A stretch of DNA of 64,000 nt from Desulfocarbo sp964620595 (GTDB lineage Bacteria > Desulfobacterota > Desulfarculia > Desulfarculales > Desulfarculaceae). The number at the start of each line of letters is the position of its first letter. The stretch's first letter is position 1. The stretch spans positions 186,001 to 250,000 of the forward strand of contig CAZUHP010000001.1 of the NCBI GenBank assembly GCA_964620595.1, written 5' to 3'. Position numbers and translations under genes: made by a program. The notes below the pieces were generated by a model. It was not told the origin of the DNA. It did no database searches and worked only from the letters and a program-made list of their open reading frames with translations. Shown here piece after piece: positions 24,491 to 33,020 of this stretch.

Positions 24491-26653
24491 TTAGGCCTCC
24501 CCCCGCCCGCCGGCCTTCAGGCGCGGGCTCTTGCCCGGGCCGCTGGCCAGGCGGACCACGCCCAGGGAATGCACGTTCAGCTCGGGCACCAGCTCGTTGT
24601 GGGAGAGTACCACCAGGGTGGGCACGAAGCGCTCCACCAGGCGGCGGAAGTGGCGGCGCACCACCGGCGAGCAGAGCACCACCGGCGGCTGGCTGAGCTG
24701 GGTGAATTTCTCCATCTCCTGGTTGAGCCCGTTCAGGATGGCCTGCACCTTGTCCGGGTCCACCGACAGGTAGGCCCCGTGCTCGGTCTGCTGGATGCCC
24801 GCGGTTATTATGTCCTCCACCGCCGCGTCCAGGGTGAGCACGTGCAGGTTCTTTTCGCCAGGGCCCAGGATGGACTTGATGATGCCCCGGGCCAGCTTCT
24901 GTCGGCAGTACTCGGTGAGGACCTCGGTGTCCTTGGTCAGGGGCGCGTAGTCGGCGCAGGTCTCGGCGATGGTCAAGAGGTCGCGAATGCTAACCCGCTC
25001 GCTCAACAGGTTCTGCAGGACCTTCTGCACCTGGCCCAGGGTGAGCACGCTGTTCAGCTCCTCCACCACCTTGGGCGAGGTCTTGGCCAGGTTGTCCAGG
25101 AGACCCTGCACCTCCTGGCGGCCCAGGAGTTCGCCGGCGTGGCTCTTGATCACCTCGGTGAGGTGGGTGGCGATGACCGTGGAGAGGTCCACCACCGAGT
25201 AGCCGGCGAACTGGGCCTCCTCCCGCTTGGACTCGGGTATCCACAGGGCCGGCAGGTTGAAGGCCGGCTCGGTGGTGGGGATGCCCTCGATGGGCTTCTT
25301 GGCGTCGCCGGGGTCCATGGCCAGCAGGTAGTCTATCATCAGCTCGCCGCCGGCCACCTCGTTGCCCTTGATGAGTATGGCGTAGCCGCCGGGCTTGAGC
25401 TGGAGGTTGTCGCGCACGTGCAGGGGGGGCACCACGATGCCCATCTCCAGGGCGAGCTGCTGGCGGATGCTGCGGATGCGCTCCAGCAGGTCCCCGTTCT
25501 GCTCCTCGTCCACCAGGGGTATCAGGCCGTAGCCCACCTCCAGCTCCAGGATGTCCAGGGGCAGCAGGGCCTGCACTTGCTCGGGGCCGGGGGGCGGCGC
25601 CTCCTGCACCGCCTCCTCCTCCACCGCCTGGCGGGCCAGGGTGGCCTGCTGCTCGCGATAGAGCACGAAGGCCAGGCCGCCCATGGCCAGGCCCAGCACC
25701 ATGAAGGAGGCGTGGGGCAGGCCGGGCACCAGGCCGAAGCAGAACACGATGCCGCCGGCAATGCCGATGGCCCGGGGCTGCTTGCTGAACTGCTTGGCGA
25801 ACTCGGTGCCCATGGTGAGGTCCGAGGCCGCGCGGCTGACCATGATGCCGGCCGAGGTGGAGATGATGAGCGCCGGTATCTGGCTGACCAGGCCGTCACC
25901 GATGGTGAGCACGGTGTAGGTGCTGGCCGCGTCGAAGAAGCTCATGTCCTTTTGCAGCATGCCGATCAACAGGCCGCCGATGATGTTGGTCAGGGTGATG
26001 ATGATGCCGGCGATGGCGTCGCCGCGCACGAACTTGCTGGCGCCGTCCATGGCCCCGTAGAAGTCGGCCTCGCGGGAGATGTCCCGCCGCCGGGTCTTGG
26101 CCTCCTCCTCGTCGATGAGCCCGGCGTTCAAGTCCGCGTCGATGGCCATCTGCTTGCCGGGCATGGCGTCCAGGGTGAAGCGGGCGCTCACCTCGGCGAT
26201 GCGCTCGGCGCCCTTGGTGATGACGATGAAGTTGATGATCACCAGGATCACGAACACCACCAGGCCCACGAAGTAGTTGCCGCCCACCACGAACATGCCG
26301 AAGGCCCGGATCACCTGGCCGGCGGCGGCGGTGCCCTCGTCGCCGTGCAGCAGGATCAGTCGGGTGGAGGCCACGTTGAGGGAGAGCCGGAACAGGGTGG
26401 TCACCAGAAGCACCGAGGGGAAGACCGAGAAGTCCAGGGGCCGCAAGGTGTACATGCCGGTGAGCAGGATGATGAGCGCGAAGGTGATGTTGAAGCTGAG
26501 GAGTATGTCCAGCAGGAAGGGGGGCAGGGGGATGATCATGACCACCAGGATGGCCACCACCCCCGCGGCCAGGCCCACTTCCGAGATGTTGGAGGCGTCC
26601 AGGGCCGGCAGGGCCAGCCTTCCGCGCAGCTTGCTGCTCAGAGCGTCAGCCAT
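24491..26653 (-). CDS. flhA: Flagellar export gate protein FlhA
   Basis: The 720-residue protein has about eight membrane helices in residues 25-335, including FVVGGNYFVGLVVFVILVIINFIVITKGAERIAEVSARFTLDAMPGKQMAIDADLNAGLI, the cytoplasmic FHIPEP loop region. The C-terminal cytoplasmic domain of about 370 residues includes LLAMDPGDAKKPIEGIPTTEPAFNLPALWI and PEVLTLGQVQKVLQNLL-type segments. It forms the nonameric export ring that docks substrates and uses the proton motive force. It follows flhB in the export-gate run. Confidence 0.97.
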   Translation of the reverse strand: MADALSSKLRGRLALPALDASNISEVGLAAGVVAILVVMIIPLPPFLLDILLSFNITFALIILLTGMYTLRPLDFSVFPSVLLVTTLFRLSLNVASTRLILLHGDEGTAAAGQVIRAFGMFVVGGNYFVGLVVFVILVIINFIVITKGAERIAEVSARFTLDAMPGKQMAIDADLNAGLIDEEEAKTRRRDISREADFYGAMDGASKFVRGDAIAGIIITLTNIIGGLLIGMLQKDMSFFDAASTYTVLTIGDGLVSQIPALIISTSAGIMVSRAASDLTMGTEFAKQFSKQPRAIGIAGGIVFCFGLVPGLPHASFMVLGLAMGGLAFVLYREQQATLARQAVEEEAVQEAPPPGPEQVQALLPLDILELEVGYGLIPLVDEEQNGDLLERIRSIRQQLALEMGIVVPPLHVRDNLQLKPGGYAILIKGNEVAGGELMIDYLLAMDPGDAKKPIEGIPTTEPAFNLPALWIPESKREEAQFAGYSVVDLSTVIATHLTEVIKSHAGELLGRQEVQGLLDNLAKTSPKVVEELNSVLTLGQVQKVLQNLLSERVSIRDLLTIAETCADYAPLTKDTEVLTEYCRQKLARGIIKSILGPGEKNLHVLTLDAAVEDIITAGIQQTEHGAYLSVDPDKVQAILNGLNQEMEKFTQLSQPPVVLCSPVVRRHFRRLVERFVPTLVVLSHNELVPELNVHSLGVVRLASGPGKSPRLKAGGRGEA

Positions 26654-26665
26654 GGCAAAAGCTCC

Positions 26666-27775
26666 TTAGGTCGCGTCCGGTTGAGCGGCCCTGGTGCCGG
26701 CCAGGACCTGGCGGTGCTTGTTCTTCAAGCGGTACACGTGGGCCAGGATGGTGGCCACCGCCTCGTACAGGTCGGCCGGGATGGTCTGGCCCACCTCCAC
26801 CGCCTTGTACAGGGCCTGGGCCAGGGGCTTGTCCTCGATCACCGGCACGTCGTGCTCCCGGGCGATGGCCTTGATCCTCTCGGCCACCTTGTTGGCGCCC
26901 TTGGCCACCACGGTGGGGGCGTCCATCTCGCCCACCTTGTAGGCGAGGGCCACCGCCAGGTGGGTGGGGTTGGTGAGCACCACGTCGGCCTCGGGCACCT
27001 CGCTCATCATGCGCTTTCTGGCCTGCTCCCGCTGGATGCTGCGGATGCGGCTTTTCACCTGGGGGTCACCCTCGGTCTGCTTGAACTCGTCCTTGATCTC
27101 CTGCTTGGACATCTTGAGGTTCTTTTCGAAGTCCCACTTCTGGTAGGCCCAGTCCAGCACCGCCAGCACGATCATGGCCAGCACGCTGCGCCAGAAGATG
27201 GTGATGCAGACATCGGTGATGTAGAGGATGATGGCCGTGACCGGCAGGCGCCCCAGCTCGGGCAGGTGGGACCATTCCTCGCGCACCGTGAGGTAGGCCA
27301 CCCCGCCCACCACCACCAGCTTGCCGATGTTCTTGCCCAGGTCCACCAACAGCCGCAGGGAGGCGAAGCGCTTGAACCCCTTGAGGGGGTTGATCTTCTT
27401 CATGTCCGGCTTGATGCGCTTGGGCGCGAAGAGGAAGCCCACCTGGGCCAGGTTGACCAGGATGGCGGCCAGGCTGACCGCGGCCCACACCGGCAGCACC
27501 GTCACCAGGAACTGGCTCCACACCGAGGAACTGAGGTCCACCATCTGGGTGAAGCCCAGGTGGGTGGCGTGCAGGTTACGGAAGAAGTGGCGCATCAGGT
27601 CGGTGATCTGCTGGTAGAAGAAGCCGCCGAACAGCCAGATGGAGGCGATGCCGGCCAGGAGCACCCCCACGCTGGACAGCTCCATGCTCTTGGCCACCTG
27701 CCCCTGTTCGCGGGCCTTGCGCCGCCGCCGTGGGGTCGGTTTTTCGGTTTTTTCCTGGGCGCCCTTTTCCGCCAT
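26666..27775 (-). CDS. flhB: Flagellar export switch protein FlhB
   Basis: The 369-residue protein has a basic N-terminus (EKTEKPTPRRRRKAREQGQV), four membrane helices, and the autocleavage motif N269-P270-T271-H272 in VVLTNPTHLAVAL. Cleavage at this motif changes export from rod/hook to filament substrates, in concert with FliK (38214-39923). It is followed by flhA with a 12-base gap. Confidence 0.97.
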   Translation of the reverse strand: MAEKGAQEKTEKPTPRRRRKAREQGQVAKSMELSSVGVLLAGIASIWLFGGFFYQQITDLMRHFFRNLHATHLGFTQMVDLSSSVWSQFLVTVLPVWAAVSLAAILVNLAQVGFLFAPKRIKPDMKKINPLKGFKRFASLRLLVDLGKNIGKLVVVGGVAYLTVREEWSHLPELGRLPVTAIILYITDVCITIFWRSVLAMIVLAVLDWAYQKWDFEKNLKMSKQEIKDEFKQTEGDPQVKSRIRSIQREQARKRMMSEVPEADVVLTNPTHLAVALAYKVGEMDAPTVVAKGANKVAERIKAIAREHDVPVIEDKPLAQALYKAVEVGQTIPADLYEAVATILAHVYRLKNKHRQVLAGTRAAQPDAT

Positions 27776-27778
27776 GAC

Positions 27779-28555
27779 CTACATCGCCTTCAACAGCCCG
27801 GCCAGCACCGGGCCCAGGTTGGAGTAAAGCTCGGCCAGCATGGGGATCATCACCAGCATGGCCAGGGAGAGGAAGATGAGCCCCACGCTGATGGTGATGG
27901 GGAAACCCACCATCAGGATGTTCATCTGGGGCACGGTCTTGGCCAGGATGCCCATGCTCACCTGGGTGAACAGGAGCGCCCCGATGACCGGGGCGCCCAG
28001 GCGCACCGCCAGGCTGAACATCTGGCCGGCCAGGCGCATCATCTGGTCGAAAAGGTTCTTGGTGATGGCCACCTTGCCCACCGGCACCAGGGTGAAGCTG
28101 TCGGCCAGGGCCTTGAAGAACCAGTGGTGGCCGTTCACCGCGAACAACACCAGGATGGCCATGAGGAAGCAGAACTGGGCCAGCACCGATATCTGCTCGC
28201 CGCCCACCGGGTCGATGACGTTGGCCACCGCGAAGCCCATCTGGAAGCCGATGAGCTGGCCCATGATCTGCACGGCCACCAGCAGCAGGTGCACCGCCAG
28301 GCCCAGGATGGCGCCGATGATGATCTCCGCCCCCACCAGGAGCGCGAAGTCCCAGGTCCTGGTGGGGAAGCGGGCCGCCTCCACCGGCACCACCGGGGTG
28401 AGCAACAGGGCCAGGGAGAGGCACAGGCCGGCCTTGGCCAGGGGCGGGATGTTGGGCGAGTTGAAAAAGGGCAGGGTGAGGATCAGCGCCGAGCAGCGCA
28501 CCAGGACCAGCACAAAGGCCGCCCATTGGCTGTAGCTCAAGTCACCGAAGATCAC
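27779..28555 (-). CDS. fliR: Flagellar export gate protein FliR
   Basis: The 258-residue, highly hydrophobic protein has the FliR features FVLVLVRCSALILTLPFFNSPNIPPLAKAGLCLSLALLL, GAEIIIGAILGLAVHLLLVAVQIMGQLIGFQMGFAVANVIDP and a C-terminal GLIFLSLAMLVMIPMLAEL. It forms the FliP5Q4R1 export channel. It sits between fliQ and flhB, the normal order. Confidence 0.97.
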   Translation of the reverse strand: MIFGDLSYSQWAAFVLVLVRCSALILTLPFFNSPNIPPLAKAGLCLSLALLLTPVVPVEAARFPTRTWDFALLVGAEIIIGAILGLAVHLLLVAVQIMGQLIGFQMGFAVANVIDPVGGEQISVLAQFCFLMAILVLFAVNGHHWFFKALADSFTLVPVGKVAITKNLFDQMMRLAGQMFSLAVRLGAPVIGALLFTQVSMGILAKTVPQMNILMVGFPITISVGLIFLSLAMLVMIPMLAELYSNLGPVLAGLLKAM

Positions 28556-28567
28556 CGCCCGTGCCTC

Positions 28568-28837
28568 CTAGCCTATGTATTGGGGAAAATTGGTGAAGAT
28601 GCGCTCGGTGAAGTCCATGAGGTTGGCCAGCATCCAGGGGCCGAACATCATGAGTCCCAGCATGACCGCGATGATCTTGGGAACGAAGGTGAGGGTCATC
28701 TCCTGTATCTGGGTCACCGACTGGAACACGCTGATGATCAGACCCACGATCATGCCCAGGCCCAGCATGGGCAGGGCCAGGAGCAGGGTGGTTTCCACCG
28801 CGCTGCGGGCAAAGCCGACGATGAAGTCCGGGGTCAT
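28568..28837 (-). CDS. fliQ: Flagellar export gate protein FliQ
   Basis: The 89-residue product starts at ATG 28837, preceded by GAGGAGAG. An upstream in-frame ATG would add 29 polar residues not found in FliQ. It has two membrane helices (TTLLLALPMLGLGMIVGLIISVFQ and IIAVMLGLMMFGPWMLANLMDF), and the family's length and start (MTPDFIVGFARSAVE). The 174-bp gap to fliP holds no clear promoter. Confidence 0.95.
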   Translation of the reverse strand: MTPDFIVGFARSAVETTLLLALPMLGLGMIVGLIISVFQSVTQIQEMTLTFVPKIIAVMLGLMMFGPWMLANLMDFTERIFTNFPQYIG

Positions 28838-29011
28838 GGCTCTCCTCTTGGCCTTGAAGTCAAAATCCCCGCCCCAGGGGCCGCCATGGGGCTTCCCAGG
28901 AGGGGGATGCAAATAGCGTTCCAAGGATTGCGACTGGATCGCGTGTCATTACAACGGGTTGGCCGGGGGTGTCCGCCGGCGGGGCGTCAGGGATTTGGCA
29001 GGGGCGGCCCC

Positions 29012-29770
29012 TCAGAAAAAGCTTTTCACCAAAGAGCCTACAATGAGGTGCCAGCCGTCCACCAGCACGAACAGCATCAGCTTGAAGGGTAGGGAAACCA
29101 TGACCGGCGGCAGCATCATCATGCCCATGGAAAGGAGCACCGAGGCCACCACCATGTCTATGACCAGGAAGGGCACGTATATCAAGAAGCCTATCTCAAA
29201 GGCCGTCTTGAGTTCGCTGATCACGAAGGCCGGGATCAGGCTGCTCAGGGGCACCGCCGCGGCGTTCTGGGGCTTCTTTTCGCCGGCGATGCGCATGAAC
29301 AGGCCCAGGTCTTTCTTGCGGGTCTGCTTGAGCATGAAGTCCCGCAAGGGCTCCACCGCCTTCTGGAAGAACTCGGTCTGGCCCAGCTTGCCGTCCAGGT
29401 AGGGCCCCAGGGCGTTGTCATAGACTTTATTGAAGGTGGGGGCCATGATGAAGAAGGTGAGGAAGAGGCTGAGCCCCACGATGATCTGGGCGGGCGGCAT
29501 CTGCTGGGTGCCCAGGGCGTTCCTGAGCAGGGAAAGGACCACCGCCAGGCGGGTGAAGCTGGTCATCATGATGAGGATGGCCGGGGCCAGGGTGAGCACC
29601 GTGAGCAGGATCACCACCTGCAGGGCGGTGGAGACCTGCTCCGGGCTGGTGGCCTGTTCCATGCCCAGGGTGATGGAGGGCAGGCGCAAGAGGCCCTCCT
29701 GGGCCAGGGCCGGCACCGCCACCAGGAGCAGCAGCGCCGCCAGGACCGCTGCCAGACCCAGCCGCCTCAT
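29012..29770 (-). CDS. fliP: Flagellar export gate protein FliP
   Basis: The 252-residue protein has a signal peptide (MRRLGLAAVLAALLLLVAVPALA) and the FliP core: LLTVLTLAPAILIMMTSFTRLAVVLSLLRNALGTQQMPPAQIIVGLSLFLTFFIM, and later LIPAFVISELKTAFEIGFLIYVPFLVIDMVVASVLLSMGMMMLPP. It is the pentameric part of the export channel. The start overlaps the fliO stop (ATGA). Confidence 0.97.
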   Translation of the reverse strand: MRRLGLAAVLAALLLLVAVPALAQEGLLRLPSITLGMEQATSPEQVSTALQVVILLTVLTLAPAILIMMTSFTRLAVVLSLLRNALGTQQMPPAQIIVGLSLFLTFFIMAPTFNKVYDNALGPYLDGKLGQTEFFQKAVEPLRDFMLKQTRKKDLGLFMRIAGEKKPQNAAAVPLSSLIPAFVISELKTAFEIGFLIYVPFLVIDMVVASVLLSMGMMMLPPVMVSLPFKLMLFVLVDGWHLIVGSLVKSFF

Positions 29771-30273
29771 GACCCCCGGCCCTCCTTGCGGGCGGCCCGC
29801 TTGAAGACCTGGGCGAAGCCGCCTCCTTCGGACCCCGCCGAGTTGGCCCCGCCGCCGGCGGAGGGGGCCTCCCCGTCCCGTCCCGGGCCCTCCTGCTTGT
29901 CCAGGAGGGTGACGCTGCCCGGGCTTATGCCCAGCACCAGCACCTTCTCGTCCACCTGCACCAGGGCCACCTGGGCGCGCTGGCCCAGGCTCAGCCGGCC
30001 CAGGAGCCGCAGGCGCCCCCGTTGCAGGATCCCCCCGGCCGGGCCGGGCAGGAAGCGGCGCACCAGCCAGTAGATGAGGAGCATCACCCCCAGCACCCCG
30101 GCCAGGCCGCCCACCATCTTGACCAGCGCGCCGGTGAAGCCCACCTCGCCCAGGGGGGCGGGGGGCAGGGGGGGTGGGGCCGTCTCCTCCGCCGCCCAGG
30201 CCGCCAGCGCCCCGGCCTGCAACCAGAGGCCGGCGGCCAGGCCGGCCGCTCTATGCCAACAGCGCCTTGCCAC
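29767..30273 (-). CDS. fliO: Flagellar export assembly protein FliO
   Basis: The 168-residue protein has an N-terminal signal-like helix, then a membrane segment (LVKMVGGLAGVLGVMLLIYWLVRRFLPG) and the FliO cytoplasmic core (LRLLGRLSLGQRAQVALVQVDEKVLVLGISPGSVTLLDK). FliO helps FliP assemble. It lies between fliN and fliP. The C-terminus is Gly-rich and variable. Confidence 0.9.
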   Translation of the reverse strand: MARRCWHRAAGLAAGLWLQAGALAAWAAEETAPPPLPPAPLGEVGFTGALVKMVGGLAGVLGVMLLIYWLVRRFLPGPAGGILQRGRLRLLGRLSLGQRAQVALVQVDEKVLVLGISPGSVTLLDKQEGPGRDGEAPSAGGGANSAGSEGGGFAQVFKRAARKEGRGS

Positions 30274-30275
30274 GG

Positions 30276-30632
30276 CTAAGCCAGCGATTTCACACGCTCG
30301 ATGGGCGATACGATGTCGGTGAGGCGCACGCCGAACTTCTCGTTCACCACCACCACCTCGCCGCGGGCGATGAGCTTCTTGTTGACCAGGATCTCCAGGG
30401 GTTCGCCCGCCAGCTTGTTCAGCTCGATGACCGAGCCCTGGCCCAACTGCAACAGGTCGTTGATGAGCATGGAGGTGCGGCCCAACTCCACCGTGACCTC
30501 CAAGGGGATGTCCAGGATGAAGTCGATGTTGCGGGCCGGCGCCTTGGTTTCCGCCTCAGGCTCGCCGAACTCCTCCAAGGAGGCGTCGTCGCTGGGTGCG
30601 ATCTCTTCGCTTTCCCATTCTTCTTCAGCCAT
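30276..30632 (-). CDS. fliN: Flagellar motor switch protein FliN
   Basis: The 118-residue protein has an acidic N-terminus and the SpoA domain of FliN: ILDIPLEVTVELGRTSMLINDLLQLGQGSVIELNKLAGEPLEILVNKKLIARGEVVVVNEKFGVRLTDIV. It forms the bulk of the C ring with FliM, encoded 28 bases upstream. Confidence 0.97.
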   Translation of the reverse strand: MAEEEWESEEIAPSDDASLEEFGEPEAETKAPARNIDFILDIPLEVTVELGRTSMLINDLLQLGQGSVIELNKLAGEPLEILVNKKLIARGEVVVVNEKFGVRLTDIVSPIERVKSLA

Positions 30633-30660
30633 GGTTCCTTCCTCTCTCTGAGGGCCAGAC

Positions 30661-31653
30661 CTAGTAGGTCAGTTGGGCGGGGCTCTCCACGAACCCCTCC
30701 ACCCGGAAGGCCTTGGCCCCGCGGTAGATGCCCGGGCGCCCCTTGAACTTGGGCACGCCCTCCACCATACCGATCAAGAAATCGTTCACGTCCTTGTCGA
30801 GCTGCAACACGTCGCCCACCTTGAGCTTCAAAAGCTCGCCCGAATCCAGGCGGGCCCGGCCCAGCTCCACGGTGAAGTCCACCTCCGCCTCCTTGAGCTG
30901 CTCGCGGAAGCGGCGCATCCACTCGTGGTCCACCTCCAACTGGTCGCTCTGGAAGCCGGCGTAGAGCTTGGAGCGGATGGGCTCCACCGTGGAGTAGGGG
31001 ATGCACACGGTGATGGTGCCGGCGGCGTGCTCCATCTCCATCTCGAACTTCACCACGATGACCACGTCGGTGGGCGGCACGATGGAGGCGAACTGGGGGT
31101 TGATCTCGGTGCGCTGGTAGACCATGGTCACCTCGTGCACCGGTTTCCAGGCCTGCTCCATGTCCTTGAGGGCCAGCATCACCACCTTGCGGGTGAGCTG
31201 GTGCTCGATGGCCGTGAAGTCGCGGCCCTCGATCTTCACCTCGCCGCCGCCGGTGCCGCCCAGGAAGGTCTCCACCAGGTTGAAGACCAGCTTGGACTCC
31301 AAGACGAAGATGGCATGGCCCCGCAAGGGGTCCATCTTGAAGATGTGCAGGCTGGTGGGCACCGGCAGGCTGCGCATGAACTCGCCGAACTTGACCATGT
31401 CCACGCTGGTGGTGGTCATGTCCACGATCTTCCTGAGGGCCGAGCTCAAGGTGGTGCGGAACAGGCGGGCGAAGCGGTCGTTGATGATCTCCAGGGTAGG
31501 CATGCGCCCGCGGATGATGCGGTCCTGGTTGGTGAGGTCGTAGACGATGACCCCGTCGGCCTCGGGGCCGGTGTCGGTCTCCACCTCGATCTCGCCGCCG
31601 CTCATACCCTTTAATAGGGCGTCGACCTCGTCCTGGCTAAGTATCTTGCTCAT
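30661..31653 (-). CDS. fliM: Flagellar motor switch protein FliM
   Basis: The 330-residue protein has the CheY-binding N-terminal peptide (ILSQDEVDALLKGM), the middle domain with FLGGTGGG, and a C-terminal SpoA domain (ELGRARLDSGELLKLKVGDVLQLDKDVNDFL). It binds CheY-P, such as the CheY at 21090-21482, and sets the direction of rotation. Length is normal. Confidence 0.97.
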   Translation of the reverse strand: MSKILSQDEVDALLKGMSGGEIEVETDTGPEADGVIVYDLTNQDRIIRGRMPTLEIINDRFARLFRTTLSSALRKIVDMTTTSVDMVKFGEFMRSLPVPTSLHIFKMDPLRGHAIFVLESKLVFNLVETFLGGTGGGEVKIEGRDFTAIEHQLTRKVVMLALKDMEQAWKPVHEVTMVYQRTEINPQFASIVPPTDVVIVVKFEMEMEHAAGTITVCIPYSTVEPIRSKLYAGFQSDQLEVDHEWMRRFREQLKEAEVDFTVELGRARLDSGELLKLKVGDVLQLDKDVNDFLIGMVEGVPKFKGRPGIYRGAKAFRVEGFVESPAQLTY

Positions 31654-31709
31654 GCCTCATCCCCCTTGATTGGGGTTTCGCGGGTTTGAACCAAACCAGC
31701 CCAGCCCAC

Positions 31710-32273
31710 CTATTGCACCACGAACTCGGTGAAGTACACGCCGTGCACCGCGCCCACCCCCAACAGGGAGCGGTTGAATATCTGGAGTATCTCGTTGCGC
31801 AGGCGTATCTTGCCCGCCACCGGCGCGATGTCCGCGTAGGACTTGCTGGTCAGGAGCAAGAGGATGCTGTCCCGGATCTGGGGCATGCGCACCTCGATCT
31901 CCTTCTTGAGCTTCTCGTCCTTGGCGTCCACCGATATCTTCAGCTTCAGGTAGCGCTTGCCGCTGGGGTCGGCCAGGTTGACGATGAAGGGCTCCAGCTC
32001 CAGCACGGTCCCCGGCACGTGGGGTCCCTTCTGGGCCTCTTCGGCCTTTTCGCCGGCCTTTTCGCCTTCGGCAGTGGCCTGGGCCTTGTCGGCCGCGGGC
32101 TTTTCGTCACCGGCCATGAAGAATTTCCATCCAAAGAAGCCGCCGCCACCGAGGAGCAGCACCGCCACCACGATGATGATGATCAGCTTCATGGACGACT
32201 TTTTCTTCTCGCCGCCTTCCTCTTCGGCCTCGTCCGTGGCATCGACTTCCATGTCCAGCTCGGGCATGGTCAA
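31710..32273 (-). CDS. fliL: Flagellar stator-associated protein FliL
   Basis: The 187-residue protein has an acidic N-terminus, one membrane helix (KLIIIIVVAVLLLGGGGFFGWKFF, about 28-51), an Ala/Glu/Lys-rich linker, and the periplasmic FliL domain (LELEPFIVNLADPSGKRYLKLKISVDAKDE, ending in GAVHGVYFTEFVVQ). It lies between motB and fliM, the standard site. A second FliL-like gene is at 20289-21044. Confidence 0.95.
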   Translation of the reverse strand: MTMPELDMEVDATDEAEEEGGEKKKSSMKLIIIIVVAVLLLGGGGFFGWKFFMAGDEKPAADKAQATAEGEKAGEKAEEAQKGPHVPGTVLELEPFIVNLADPSGKRYLKLKISVDAKDEKLKKEIEVRMPQIRDSILLLLTSKSYADIAPVAGKIRLRNEILQIFNRSLLGVGAVHGVYFTEFVVQ

Positions 32274-32283
32274 CTCCCCTGGG

Positions 32284-33018
32284 TTATGGGTTTTTCATCA
32301 AAAGTACGATTTCGGTCCGCCGGTTCATGGCCCGGTGCTTGGGGGTGTCGTTGGGCACCAGGGGCCGGGTGTCGCCCAGGGCGGCCACCCGCAGGCGCCG
32401 GGCCGCTATGTGTTCCTTCACATTTAGATAATGCAGCACCGCCAGGGCCCTTTGCAAAGAAAGACTCCAGTTGTTCGAGGCCGCCGCGCCCGGGCCCGGG
32501 GGCACGTTGTCGGTGTGGCCCTCCACCGAGATGGGCTGGTCGCCGTGCCGCAGGATGGCGGCCACCTGGTGGATGGCCCGCTCGGCCCGGGGAGAAAGGG
32601 TGGCCTGGCCCGGGGCGAAGAGCAGGTCGTTGGCCAGGGTGATGACCATGCCCCGCTCCTCGCTCTTGAGGTTGACCTGCTGTTGCAGGCGGCTGGGCAC
32701 GTTGCCCTCGCTGGAGGGGGGCAGGTCCAACTGCTCGGCCAGCTTCTGGGCGGGGGTGCCGAACTCGTCGGCCCGGGGCTGGCGGATGGAGTCCAGCAGC
32801 TCCTGGAAATTCCCCACCTTGCCCTGGTCGGTGAGCCCCAAGTAGCCCTGGGAGCCGCTGCTGAACACGCCGAAGGCGGCCTTGAGCTTTTGCACTTCCG
32901 GCTCCTTCATGGACAGCAGCATCACGAAGAAGGTGAGCAACAGGGTCACCAGGTCGCTGAAGGTGAACATCCAGCCCAGGGGGTTGAAGCCGGAATCTTC
33001 CTGCCCGCGCTTGGCCAT
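32284..33018 (-). CDS. motB: Stator protein MotB
   Basis: The 244-residue product (ATG 33018) has a single membrane helix with the proton-accepting Asp22 in FTFSDLVTLLLTFFVMLLSM. A plug/linker region follows, then a peptidoglycan-binding OmpA domain (ISVEGHTDNVPPGPGAAASNNWSLSLQRALAVLHYL, with NRRTEIVL near the end). This is the genuine ion-conducting B subunit. It follows the motB-like gene by 2 bases, and fliL follows after 10. Confidence 0.93.
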   Translation of the reverse strand: MAKRGQEDSGFNPLGWMFTFSDLVTLLLTFFVMLLSMKEPEVQKLKAAFGVFSSGSQGYLGLTDQGKVGNFQELLDSIRQPRADEFGTPAQKLAEQLDLPPSSEGNVPSRLQQQVNLKSEERGMVITLANDLLFAPGQATLSPRAERAIHQVAAILRHGDQPISVEGHTDNVPPGPGAAASNNWSLSLQRALAVLHYLNVKEHIAARRLRVAALGDTRPLVPNDTPKHRAMNRRTEIVLLMKNP

Positions 33019-33020
33019 GG

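Noticed and set aside
28838..28924. N-terminal extension of FliQ
   Set aside because: The 29 added residues are polar and Gly/Pro-rich, unlike FliQ, and ATG 28837 has a good ribosome site.
23600..29092. A 1,830-codon open frame on the + strand
   Set aside because: It lies antisense across flhF, flhA, flhB, fliR and fliQ. High GC at third positions keeps antisense frames open; the predicted protein is His/Gly/Gln-rich with no domain.
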